Source: Callorhinus ursinus | Taxonomy: Eukaryota > Chordata > Mammalia > Carnivora > Otariidae | Length of the DNA: 64,000 nt | Assembly (NCBI RefSeq): GCF_003265705.1 | Contig: NW_020312827.1 | Location: forward strand, 14,504,120-14,568,119 | Direction of reading: 5' to 3' | Shown: positions 12,499-22,377 of the stretch, in pieces | Layout: every line of letters begins with the position of its first letter | How positions within the stretch are numbered: position 1 is the stretch's first letter | Translations under genes and position numbers: made by a program | The notes under the pieces: generated by a model | Databases searched by the model: none | Seen by the model: only the letters and a program-made list of their open reading frames with translations | What the model was told of the DNA's origin: nothing

Positions 12499-12599
12499 AT
12501 GGAAGTTGCGGCGGCACGGAGGGAGAGGGAACCGCTCGGCGCGGCATCTATTTTGGATGTTTTTTCTCTACACAGTCCACTTCTTTCCTCCTTCTTGGG
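12499..12599 (+). other. Upstream ORF overlapping KCNK10 exon 1a start
   Basis: An ATG at 12499 in strong Kozak context (gccATGg) opens a frame beginning MEVAAARREREPLG. It runs through the MFFLYT start codon in a different frame. It stays open to the splice donor, with 33 codons plus 2 nt before the junction, and the unspliced frame ends at a TAA at 12601-12603. If exon 1a transcripts begin upstream of 12499, ribosomes would meet this ATG first. Whether it is translated is not shown by the sequence; it could instead lie upstream of the main transcription start. Confidence 0.5.
12557..12599 (+). CDS. KCNK10: KCNK10 (TREK-2) alternative first coding exon, MFFLYT type
   Basis: KCNK10 makes a two-pore-domain, mechanically and lipid gated background K+ channel of the plasma membrane. 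The isoforms differ at the cytoplasmic N-terminus through alternative first exons. This 43-nt coding segment starts ATG TTT TTT CTC TAC ACA and encodes MFFLYTVHFFPPSW plus the first base of a split codon. It is followed directly by a consensus donor (GGG|GTAAGT). Phase 1 is what is needed to join the shared next exon, which begins with the Val-Ala-Val-Pro region of the family. The human isoform A starts MFFLYT and then Asp-Phe-Phe-Leu-Ser-Leu (recalled, not looked up). The match is clear, but this species appears to carry two extra codons and a changed second half. The start codon has a weak context (T at -3, T at +4). It lies in a CpG island, and the next exon is outside the window. Confidence 0.8.
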
Positions 12600-12640
12600 G
12601 TAAGTGGAATCTAGTGCGTAATAACGAAGGGGAAGAATTG

Positions 12641-14500
12641 ACGGTGATGGAAGGGGATTGCAGTAACACAAAGGGTTAATGTGATAAGTTGTTTTCCTTG
12701 GGGCGTTGGGGGGGGGGGACTCTCCCTTTATACCCTCCATCCCCCGCAGTCCATTCCACATACGCAGTTTAGGAGTTGGGAGTTGATTTCAGGCACGTTA
12801 GCGGAGGGGTGCAGGAATTACTTACTTAATTTTTGGTGAATCCCTCCCCACTCGTGTCGTCCACATACTGAGAAGGGAGAATGGAAATGGAGGAAAGAAA
12901 GCCCCAGAGGTTGGGGGTGGGGGGTGGGGCGAGTGATTTAGCAGAGAGATCCTAAGGGCCTATGACTAGGGCAAGTCCTTATCCCACATCAGGCATTCCG
13001 GACCCCTGATCCTGCTCCCTCACCCCAGTAGGTCCATCCTAAGCCTTCCTAAAACCATCCTGCTGATGCTTTTCTGGGGTAAGGTTCTCCAAGGGCCCAG
13101 TATAACTTCTGAGGAAAACCTCCAATCATCTCATCCACAAGACCTACTCAATACATTGTTGATTGATTGACTGAATGATGCACCGTAAGGCTACATTTTG
13201 TGCCATGGGAATTTGCCTCAGATAGTGAACTAATTCCCTGATGGAGGCCTTAGGGCAGCAGGGTAGCCCAATTCATTTTGCAAAGGAGGAAGGGCTGCAG
13301 TCCTAGATAATATAGTATTTAGATCCTCGACCCCAAAGAACCCATCTGACAGCGTCAGGGTCAAGATTCATGGATCCAGGGACCAGATGCTCTCCCTTGG
13401 GTTTGACTCTCTGTGTTGTGACCTTGGGCATGTTCCTTTAAGTCTCTGAGCCTTGATCTTCTCATCTGTAAAATGAGGCCAGTTAGAGCTTCTTCAACAT
13501 GACATATAGAAGATAAATGGAGAGAAGTATGAGGCTGTGAGGGGCCATTTGATACATGTCAGTCTTGCTCCCCTATCCTCAGAGGCTTCGGGAGAGAAGG
13601 TGTCTTTCCCAGGGGGCACTTCTCTCTGACTCAGATGCAAGTAAAAACATTGCATTGCAGTGACTGGGCTGGAGCCCTCCTGCCTGTGAGCAGTTGAGAG
13701 GGCGGAGTGAAGCTCTGAAGGCTGTCTCAGGAGCTTAAAAGCAACTCCCTTGGGGTTTTGGGGCAGAATTCACACACATACTAGTGTCTCTGGGGGCATG
13801 GCTGGAGAAGCAGAAATTCCTTGTTTGTCTCATTTCCATGTCTCCTCCATCCTCTCAGCCTTCTAGTAGAGGGAAACAAAGTGTGGAAATGGACTCCCAG
13901 AGAAAGTGGCGGTCAAGTGGCTTGGGAATCTGCGTCTGCAGGGCTGAGGAGTCAGGGTAGCACCATCAGATTGGTACCAGGTGTGCCTGAATGAGGTCTG
14001 CAGAGAACTCAGGGTTCTGGTCCCAGCAGCCTGCAGGGTCAGTGACAAAGCACTTACCAACCCTTCCCACAGAGGACAGTGGACCTCTGTGGATCTTGCT
14101 CTGGAACTCAGAAGCCTGGATGTGACAGTGCGGGAAGGATGATGAGAAAGAATGCTGCTGTAACAGGGCTCCCAGAAGCCTCAAGGTGCTAGAGTGGCAT
14201 ACATCTAGAGCACAACTGCCAGTGTGCGGCTTTAGGGCCACAGTGGGCAGGCTTGGCAATAAGCCAGGTAGTCACTCACTCTTTCATAAGTAAGGGCAGC
14301 AACAAACCTAGCTGGACCTCGTGGGCACTAGACAGTAAGACCCCTGAAAGCAAGGTCCATACCTATGTCGTTTTTCCCATACCACCAGCACCTGGCACAG
14401 TGATGGCACGTAGAAGGGGTTAAAGATATATGTCGAGTGGACAGTGAACGGAGAGTAATTTAAACTGCTTTCTGTCCAACACTGCTTCATGCAGCTTATG
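12641..14500 (+). other. KCNK10 first-intron segment between promoters
   Basis: This lies between the two first-exon regions. It is mostly single-copy-looking sequence. It holds a MIR (13390-13500), G-runs at 12908-12935 and a small L2-like patch near 14500-14560. No exon is recognisable. Confidence 0.6.
13390..13500 (+). mobile_element. MIR fragment
   Basis: The sense MIR core is visible (gtgaccttgggcatgttc, ctgagccttgatcttctcatctgtaaaatgaggcc). Confidence 0.8.
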
Positions 14501-14689
14501 CCTTCATTTAGCCAGTATTTCTTGAATATCTACTATGTGCAAGTCTCTGTTGCTAGGAGCCGAAGTAATTTGTAAGCATCCTTCATATCGGTACTTCGAG
14601 TGGCCCATTCAAGAGCATCTCAGCACCACCTGGCTCTTCTGGAGATCGAGGCCTCAGTGGGGGTAGGGGAAATGCGCCAGGTTCAGCCT

Positions 14690-15790
14690 CTTTCCGGGAA
14701 CATGTGTGGGGTCCCTTCGCACTTGCTCCTGCTGGGCCCCCTGGATCCCGGGGCCGCTAGGTCTTGGCAACTCCACTTTCCTCTGGGGCCGTGGCGTCTC
14801 TCTCCAGCCGCCTCCAGGGCCTCCGAGTAGCTGCCCCAGCCGGGCGGCAGGTAGCTGGGGAAGGGACCGGGCTGCGCCTGGGGAGCGAGCTTCCCCGGGT
14901 GGGGAGAGCGCGGCCAACGCGGAGCGGTCCCAGAACAAAAGGCTCATGGCTGGCACCGGCCTCCTCCGAGTGCGCTGGGGACGCGGGTTCGGGGCGCAGG
15001 CGGGAGAACCGGGCGCGGGAGGGGGCTGGAGTGGAAAAATGAAGTGAGAAAAGAAGGCTGTGTGTGTGTATGCCCGGGGTGGGAGCGGCGACAAGAGGTC
15101 ACCCCCGAGGCCGAGGTCCGCGGCGGGGCCGCCGAGGCCCTTCCTCCGCCTCCTGCAGCGCCTTCCAGGCAGCCAAGCGTGTCTCCGGCTGCAACTCCAC
15201 CGAGCGCACCGCGGCCGCCTCCACGCCTGCCCGCCCGCCGGCCGGCCGAGCCAGTAAGTAGCGGGGCGCCTGGCGCCCGCTCCCCGCCCCGCCGCGGCTT
15301 CCGGCCGCCGCGCCCACCGCCGCGCGCCGTCCCCCGCCGCCCCGCCGCCTCGAGGGCGAGTCAGCTCCCGGCCGCTGCTCCCGGCCGGGCGCCCGGAGCC
15401 CCGCGCGCCTCCGTGGCCCCGCGCCTTCACCCGCCGCGCGCTCTCCCGCCGCGGCTCGGCGTCTGCGGCGCGCTGCGGGGAGGGTCGCCCTCGCCGCGCG
15501 CTCCCTGGGTGCAGCGCCACTCCCACGTCCAATGGCTTTCGGGAGGTGGGGAGTGGGGGGCGTCGCCCGGGGGCGAGGAGCCGCGGCCGGGGTGGGGCGT
15601 GTGCGCTGTGCGCGGCCGAGCGAGGCTGACGTGCCCGCCGGAGCGCGCGCCCGGGCGAGTGTGTGTGTGCGGGAGTGTGTGCGCACACGCCTCCGGGGGC
15701 TGGAGTGACACTGCAGTGGGTTTCTCCCTCGCGCCGGCCCTCCGGCTGCTCAGCCCCCCACCTGCCGCCACCGCGTTTGGGAAGCAGCTT
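14690..15790 (+). promoter_or_regulatory. KCNK10: Large CpG island, promoter region of the downstream KCNK10 first exons
   Basis: This is a 1.1-kb stretch of very high GC and CpG content, densest at 15080-15660, with many GC-box-like gggcgg/ccgccc runs. It lies directly upstream of the MKFPIETP exon, so it is inferred to be the main alternative promoter. A strong splice donor (CCA|GTAAGT) lies inside it at 15253/15254. Frames of up to about 400 codons on both strands are consequences of the absence of AT-rich stops and show no protein domain. A smaller CpG-rich patch follows at 16160-16300. Confidence 0.8.
15070..15253 (+). other. KCNK10: Candidate additional KCNK10 5' exon (end defined by donor at 15253)
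   Basis: The strong donor CCA|GTAAGT ends a possible exon at 15253; its 5' end is unknown. An ATG at 15070 (beginning MPGVGAATRG) is open to the donor and would reach it in phase 1. Two uses are possible. It could be an untranslated exon spliced to the acceptor before 15860. Alternatively it could be spliced directly to the shared KCNK10 exon; if that exon starts with TG, the junction would create GCCATGG, a perfect Kozak start. Nothing here proves transcription, and the frame has no recognisable domain. Confidence 0.4.
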
Positions 15791-15859
15791 GGCTCTTTTA
15801 TCTTCCTGAGCCTCCCTCTCCATCCACCCCTCACCAGTCTTACTTTTCCTTTCACCCAG

Positions 15860-16142
15860 GGGGCTGCAGCTGGCCACCCCTCAACCGGTGCCAACACCTA
15901 AGCCGTTTGCAGTCTCTCCTTAGCCAGTCTTTTCCACTTATCCTTCTCTGGGGTTCCTCCACGAGCCAGTCCAAGGCTCCCCCATCCTTGGAAATTGTTT
16001 TGTTGGACTGCTGTACCGAGGCGTGTAAAGCTTGAGGACTTTATTATTATTTTGATTCTTTTCATTTCCTCCCCTCTGGGCAACGGAGCAATGAAATTTC
16101 CAATCGAGACTCCAAGAAAACAGGTGAACTGGGATCCTAAAG
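15860..16142 (+). other. KCNK10: Candidate extent of the MKFPIETP exon including 5' UTR
   Basis: A pyrimidine-rich tract (tcttacttttcctttcacccag) forms a very good 3' splice site ending at 15859. An exon from 15860 to the donor at 16142 would carry 231 nt of leader before the ATG at 16091. Together with the donor at 15253 this implies a 606-bp intron in the leader. Transcription could instead start inside this interval. In the frame of the ATG the leader is open back to a TAA at 15899 but contains no earlier in-frame ATG. Confidence 0.4.
16091..16142 (+). CDS. KCNK10: KCNK10 (TREK-2) alternative first coding exon, MKFPIETP type
   Basis: The 52-nt segment encodes MKFPIETPRKQVNWDPK plus one base of a split codon. 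This is the N-terminus I know for rodent TREK-2 and one of the human isoforms, so the assignment is secure. Phase 1 fits the shared downstream exon (Val-Ala-Val-Pro). The start context is fair (G at -3, A at +4). The donor AAAG|GTTGGT is weak at +3 and +4. A better donor, CC|GTGAGT, lies 63 nt downstream (16206) and is also in phase 1, so a longer first exon is conceivable. The segment forms part of the cytoplasmic N-terminus preceding the first membrane helix. The remaining exons (pore domains, gating C-tail) are beyond the window, so the first intron is at least 47.8 kb. Confidence 0.92.
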
Positions 16143-16445
16143 GTTGGTATTTCCTACTTTTGGCGGCCCGCGCCCTGCCTCCATCTCCGGCGTGCGCGCG
16201 CTTCCGTGAGTGGAAGCACTCTTGCTCCTGGCAGCGTGTGTCCTGAGGCTGGAAAATGCGCCTGGGAGCCGCAGCGCGGGTGGGAGGAGGGCGGAGGCAG
16301 CGGGGGTTCCAAACCCAGATAGTGCCTGTCATTACCACATAATCATTGTCCCTCCTGGATTGTTCCAAAAACCTATTTAGAGATACACCAAGCCGGCTGT
16401 TTGGCTTGAAATCACACCAAGTGTCGGTATTTGCTTTTGACTTTA

Positions 16446-16489
16446 TGTGTGCGTGTGTGTGTGTGTGTGTGCGTGTGTGTGTGTGTGTC
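16446..16489. repeat. (GT)n microsatellite
   Basis: About 22 GT/GC-interrupted units lie 300 bp downstream of the MKFPIETP exon; interruptions are single gc steps. Confidence 0.95.
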
Positions 16490-17384
16490 CTTCCTTTGTT
16501 TCTGATGATCTTTGTCTCTCTGGCAGATGGGTGGGGTGCCTCCCCCTGGACCTGGAGCTGCGCCGCCTGCCCAGGGTGTCCTCAGTGGGAAAGGTTTCCT
16601 GGCAGCAAGTGGGGCTTGGATCTGCAGCAACGGTCCCTGGAGGTGGCCCTTCTCGGAGGGCATATGGAATAATGGAGCCCGGGGGGCCTTTGGAGTCTTC
16701 CCTCAATCTTATTACCAAACCAGGCAGCTAGTTTGGCTCAGATCGGAGTAGGGGTGGGAGGGGGGAAGGGTTTGCAAGAAGGGTGGGGCTGCCAAGGGCT
16801 GGGGAGGGGGAACGGAATGTGTCCGCCTGAGCAGTAGTGTGGTTTACACGCTCTGATGCATGTTGGACAGTGTTCCCTCGGCGCAAAAGAGAGCGACTAA
16901 GACAGATTTGTGTGTGCCTGGCGTTGACCACCGTTCTGTAATTAGCATACAGATGTTAAGGCCCCTCCTGAGTGATTGGTGTGGGAGCAGAACAAGTTGA
17001 AACCAAGTGTCCAGTTTTGACAAGAATGTGCTTTATCATTTCTCTCAGCTCCTCTGAAGCTGGGTCGGGCTAGGCAACACCTCTGTGTGTATTGGGTTGA
17101 AATTGGTTTATTTGATGTGTGCAGGTATGTTTAATGCTTTTTTACGAGTGCATTTATTCTTTTCTCCAGACCAGAAAAGAGGAAACCCACTTGTTTGTTG
17201 AGTGAATGTCTTATAAACTGACTGGCTATTATAGAATGAGGGAAGATGTGTTGCCTGTTTCAACCCTGAAACTGTTACACCTTAATACAACCCAAACCCA
17301 ATCCACTTTTGTCTGTTGATCTCTGGAAAGTGTGCCTTGGTTTATTTTATTTTATTTATTTTATTTTTTGATCCCTGTAAAATG

Positions 17385-18130
17385 TATTTATTGAATACCT
17401 ACTACTTACCAAACGCTGTCCCTGGAGGTATAGTCAGAATAGTATAGACAAAGCCTTCTTGGAGTTTATAGTGAGGGAGGCAGACCTAAATCAATCAATG
17501 CACAGAAGAGTGGATAATTACATGTTTATGTATGTTCCATGAAGGAAAGCATCAGGATTTTAAGAAAGTGATAGATTGACAAGGATCAGGGAGGGTGGGT
17601 AGTCAGGGAAGGTAGTCAGACACTTGTACTGAGACCTGGAAGATATGTAGCAATTAACTGGCTACTGAGGAGGTGAACTGACCTAGAAGATGAAACAGCA
17701 AGTGCAAAGGCCCTGAGGTAGAGGGGACATGTGTATTTGAGGAACTGAAAGGCAGTTTTCATGGCTAGAGTGAACAGCAAGGGAGAGTGGCTGGTGGATC
17801 CATAGGGTCAGACCCCAGAGCCTCATGTTGTTGCAGGTAGGGTGGGGCTGTGGGGTGGGGGCAGAAGTGTTGCCTTTATCCTAAGCCACTGAAAGGTTTC
17901 AAGCTGAGGAGAGACATGATCTGAACTGAGTTTCAAAACAAGTGCTGTGTGGCTCTTGTGGATGTGAGGGACCAGATGCCATGGTGACATGGACCAGGGT
18001 GGTGGCTGTGGGATGGAGAAGTGGGTGGGGTAGGGAGCTATGGAGGGCAGAAAATCAACAGGTTTTGTGTAAATAGAGTGTGGACATAGAGTCATTGGAA
18101 TGACTGGGAAGGCAGCTGGGGCAGGACCAG
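17385..18130 (-). mobile_element. L2, long 3' fragment
   Basis: It is antisense L2 through most of its length. It opens with ttattgaatacctactacttacc and continues with ggaggcagacctaaatcaatc, caagtgcaaaggccctgagg, catgatctgaactgag and gaccagggtggtggctgtgg. It is interrupted only by small gaps. Confidence 0.85.
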
Positions 18131-18734
18131 TCTTGTGGGAAAGCTCGTGAGTTCAGTCCGGGGCTTGTTGAGGGGGAGGGGGGGATGTCCTGAGCCATCC
18201 AAGAGGTGTGTCAAGTGGGGAGTTGTCTAAAAAGTCATATTGGGATCTTCAAGGAACTCTGGTCAGGATGGAGGGCAGTGAAGCTTGCCTTGGCTTTGAG
18301 AATATGTTTCTATATGATCATCATTGTATATATTTATATCACACTGCTAAACACAGATGAATCCAACATTTTACAGCTTGACACAGGGAAGCAGTACGCA
18401 AGTAGCATCTCCAGTCACAACTGATGGTGCCAAAAATGAAAAGACTCTGATAAAAATACCAACATTTAATGAGAAATCTTTGCATGCCAGGTGTTTTATG
18501 CACATTATTTCATATAGTTATTCTCATAATACTTACCCAATGATATCAGTGCTTTGTCCCCACTTGATCGGCATCAGGATACCACTGAGCTATCTTCCAG
18601 TAAGATGCTCTGACTTCATGTACAATTGTTCATGGGTGAGGGTGACAGTAGTCTTTTTTAGCCAAGGGGGTGGAGGCAGGAGAGAGGTCAGGAGTGAGGG
18701 TGGCACATCTCACACCTTATAGAACTATGTGTCA

Positions 18735-18955
18735 GGTGCTGTGAAGTGCTTTACATATATTAAAAAATAAACAATTTATTATTAACTAATTACAATTTAA
18801 CTAGAAGAATAAATTATTTAGTCTTCTTTGTTTAATCTTAGGAGGAAGTTGCTGTCCCAATTTTATAGGTGAGGGAACTAAAACACAGAGAGGTTGAGTA
18901 ACTTACCCAGGGTCACACAGCTAGTAGATGGTGGGGTTGGACTAGAACAGGGGTC
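18735..18955 (-). mobile_element. MIR
   Basis: Antisense MIR: tgtcaggtgctgtgaagtgctttac at one end and agtaacttacccagggtcacacagctagtag at the other, with an AT-rich insertion between. Confidence 0.8.
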
Positions 18956-19796
18956 CTTATACATTCTTTGAGTCTATCTCTTAAGTCTATCTCTTAAATT
19001 ATTGGGACCTCTGGCTCTTGCCTGGTGAGGCTTGCAGAGCTCAAGGACTGGGGAAGCTCATTGCAAGGAGAAAGGAAAACAATAAAAAGGAGTTGGGAGG
19101 GGCAGGGGAGGGAAGATTGAAGGAGGAAGAGGAAGAAGAATGCCTTTTCTACTCATTCCTTTCTCCATTAACCCATCTGGCCAAACAGCATCTCTTCCTC
19201 TACCTCTGGTGGGCCTGTCACTGGCCACTGGACAGACTTTGGGTCTGTTCTTTGGAGGTTCAGGTTTACACAGACAGACCAAGTATATTTAGCAGGGCAG
19301 GGATGACGGGGAACCTAACATTAGAATAGAACAGGGGAGAGACAGCTCTGTGGACTGTAGGATTTGAGTTTTAACAGACTTGAACCTTCAGGTGGAGATG
19401 CTCACAGATTGTGGAAGGAAGTTGTAATTAGGATGTTTTGCTCACAGTCCCATTACCTGACAATTTAATAGCACAGAATGAAGGTGGATTGAGAGCAGAT
19501 TGGTTTTGATTGCACTTGCGTGAATTAAGCGAAGCACTTTCAAGAGGTTTAGGTGCAAAAATAAGACCTAAATATAAAATGATTATTCTCTGGTGAGCTA
19601 TGGCCTTCCTCCGTATTTGTAAAGCTGAGCCTACAACAAATAGAGTAACTGCTTTTGTGGGACCAACAGAAAAGTAGACTGGCACTGAGTCTTGGCTTTC
19701 ATGTGCATTTTACATCGCTGGGGTCACTTGTGGTTGATTTTTTTGCTGAAAACTGGGATTGGTTTGCTGTTTTGGGGTATCTTAAGGGCTTTTAAA

Positions 19797-19974
19797 GATT
19801 TTATTTATTTATTTGAAAGAGAGAGAGAAGGACGAGGAGGAGAGGGAGAGGGACAAGTGGACTCTGCGCTGAGCATGGAGCCCAACTCGGGGTTAGATCC
19901 CATGATCCTGAGATCATGACCTGAGCCAAAATCAAGAGTTGGGTGCTCAACCAACTGAGCCACCCAGGCGCCCC
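19797..19974 (-). mobile_element. SINEC, full length
   Basis: It is flanked by TCTTAAGGGCTTTTAAA (19780-19796 and 19975-19991), a 17-bp target-site duplication. Confidence 0.97.
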
Positions 19975-20059
19975 TCTTAAGGGCTTTTAAAAATCAGTAA
20001 GATCAGCAAACGATATTGCCACACTTCAAGTCAAGCAGATCAATATGGTACAGAAAACT

Positions 20060-20200
20060 CTGGATTTGGGGGCAAAAGAATTAGTTTCTAGAATGAGCCA
20101 TAGCGATTATTAGCCATGTGAGTTTGGGCAGCCCATTTAACCTCTGGGTTTCGCCCTCCTCCTTTGTGCAAAAGGGCCATTGACATGGCCTCTCTGACCC
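20060..20200 (+). mobile_element. MIR fragment
   Basis: The sense MIR core is visible (attagccatgtgagtttgggca, catttaacctctgggtttc). Confidence 0.65.
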
Positions 20201-20239
20201 TATCTCTGCAACCTCTCTCTTGATTTGACCTCTGGGCTG

Positions 20240-20655
20240 CTTGTCTTCATTTTGTTCCTCAGGTGTATCAAACTTGTTCCTGTCTCAGGGACTTACACTT
20301 GTGCTTTCCCCTACTTATAATGTGTGTTCACATGGCTGGCTCCTTTCCACCTTTGAATCTCAGCTCAGATGTCACCTTTTTAACAAGCGCTTCCCTGTCC
20401 CACCTGAAGACCTCTCTTCTTGTTCCCCAGCCCGGTCACTTTCTATTATGTCACCTGCTCAGTTGTCTTCCTGGTACTTGTCATCATCTGAAAGCATCTT
20501 ACTCATGTGTCTCAGATGATGCCAGCCTCCCTTGCTAGCATGTGAGCTTTATGAATGGAATTTCCTGTCTCATTGACTGTTAACGTCCTTAGTGCCCCCA
20601 GGAAGAGCCTGGAATGTAGTAGGCATTTAGTAACTTTTGCTGAATGGATGGATGA
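20240..20655 (+). mobile_element. L2, 3' end in sense orientation
   Basis: It shows the classic sense L2 3' end: ctcagatgtcaccttttta, gcgcttccctgtcccacctg, gcatgtgagctttatgaatgg, ctggaatgtagtaggcattt and ttgctgaatggatgga. Confidence 0.85.
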
Positions 20656-21129
20656 TGAGTGGGGGATTGGAATGGAGAGGATCTCTAAGTCTTCACGTAT
20701 GAAGGAAATTCCAGGACTCCTCCAAGCTACAAAGGGCAAAGTAAAACTAAGGAAAAATGAAAGCATATCCCTAAACAATGGGGTATCGGAAAGGATACAG
20801 ATATTCCCTCTTCTTGCAAGCTCCCATTTCTCTGAAGTCTCCAACAGACTTTTCCTTCTGTTCTCCCTTTCACCAGGAGTGAGAAGGCGGGGCGCTGGGG
20901 GGGGGTGGAGTGTGGAGGTAGGGGCTGGGGCAGGGAGGCCATGTAGCCTGACAAAGATATGGTTGGTGTCCAATTAGTAATTTGGCTCATGTTGGCCATT
21001 GACCCGTAGCTCTTTTTAGGTATTTAAATCTACTTAAGGAAGAAGCAAAGCTTCAGAGCTGGAGCTGTTTTTTGTTTTTGTTTTTGTATTTTTTTTTTTA
21101 AGGCTGCCTTTTCAGTGCATACTTTAATG

Positions 21130-21330
21130 CAAAATTCCAGAGAGACCTATATTGTATGTGTATAGCACCTTTCAGTTTACAGAACACTTTTTACAAATTA
21201 TCTCATTTGTTCTTTAAACAACCCTATTTTGGTTGATATTGGAGCCTCAGACTTACTGATGGGAATAGAAAGAAGAAATGAGTTATTTGGGGGCCCAAGA
21301 CTACAAACAGGCAGAGGTGGGGCCAACCCA
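21130..21330 (-). mobile_element. MIR-type fragment
   Basis: It matches the antisense MIR3-like pattern (tagcacctttcagtttacagaacac, aaattatctcatttgttc). Confidence 0.5.
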
Positions 21331-22002
21331 GTCCTTTTGACGCTCATGTCCAGGATCATTTCCCTCAAGCTTTCCACCCTTCCAGGGTCTTTGTTTATCT
21401 CACACGCTTTCATTGCCTCTTATCATACAAGGTGTATTCAGAAGTTTCTCTGAGAGATTTAGAGGAAAAAGGCTCTCGGTTGATGGGTGAGTCCCAAGTC
21501 CATGGCTGTTTTTGGTAGGTCATGCACTGGCTGGCACTTTATCTCATGAGTTCAGTTGAAGACCCTTGGATTTCACTTCTGCTCTCCTGGCTAAAAAGAG
21601 ATTTCAGCATCTTGTGAAGGTGAGCCACGCTCAACTTGCAAGGTTGCTTGAGCGCTCTCTTTATTAATGATTGTTTCCAAACACCAATTTGTATAGCTTA
21701 GATTTTCTGGAAAGAAAATCGTCTATTTTTGATTTAATATCCAACTTTCAGGAGATCGGAATTCCAAATGGGATTAATAATGTACCAAAATCACCACAAT
21801 TATCCTAGAAAGTAAAAAGGAAAGACGGTTCCAAAGATTGTCTGGGCCAAGATTTGGTTCAGGGTTGTTTTCCGGCAGGGTCTGAGGGAGGTTCATCATC
21901 CTCTTGCCAATGCCCGCGATTGCTGGGTAGAATTAAGATGGGGCAGGTTGATTTTGCTATTTCACCCCGTTTCCAAAACGTATGTTTTGGCTCTGTAATA
22001 GT

Positions 22003-22377
22003 CTGCTCAGGCTATCGTAACAAAATACCATAGACTGGGCGGCTTATACAATGGAAATTTATTTTCTCACAATTGTGGACACTGGAAGTCCAAGATCAAG
22101 GTGCCAGCAGGGTCGATGTCTGAGGAGAGCCCTTCCCTTGGGTTGCAGATGGCCACCTTCTTGCTGTGCCCTCGCAGTGGAGAGAGAACACTCTGGTGGC
22201 TTCCCCTTCTTATGAGGGTTACCAGTGCTATTGAATTAGAGCCCCACCCTCATAACCTCATTTAACCTTAATTACCCCCTTAGGGCTCTATCTTCAATAC
22301 AGTCCTGTTGGCAGTTAAGGTTTCAACATATGAATTTTGCAGGGGACACAATTCAGTCCACAACAGCCTCTATATTA
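22003..22377 (-). mobile_element. MLT1 (MaLR) solo LTR
   Basis: It is nearly complete antisense MLT1: tagtctgctcaggctatcg, aaataccatagactggg, tttattttctcacaattg, agatcaaggtgccagcagg, then gggacacaattcagtccacaa at the other end. Confidence 0.9.

Larger units (their letters stand above)
11998..12640 (+). promoter_or_regulatory. KCNK10: CpG island, promoter region of KCNK10 first exon type 1a
   Basis: CpG density rises abruptly from near zero to many CpGs per 100 bp (for example cgccggactcacgccggac and gcggccgcagccggcccggg). It falls again just after the exon 1a donor. I see no obvious TATA box in front of the exon, so a dispersed CpG-type promoter is inferred. The long reading frames on both strands here are side effects of the GC content and are not annotated as genes. 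The transcription start cannot be fixed from sequence alone. Confidence 0.8.

Noticed and set aside
12003..12761. 252-codon minus-strand frame over the first CpG island
   Set aside because: Same reason: compositional open frame, antisense to the KCNK10 exon, no recognisable domain.
14654..15877. 407-codon open frame on the minus strand and a 285-codon frame on the plus strand (15044-15901)
   Set aside because: Both lie in the CpG island, are made of low-complexity Arg/Pro/Ala/Gly runs, overlap each other and show no domain. They are what GC-rich DNA without stops gives.
15902..16090. N-terminal extension of the MKFPIETP frame (hydrophobic FIIILILF segment)
   Set aside because: The frame is open back to 15902 but has no ATG, only TTG/CTG codons; the known protein starts at 16091.
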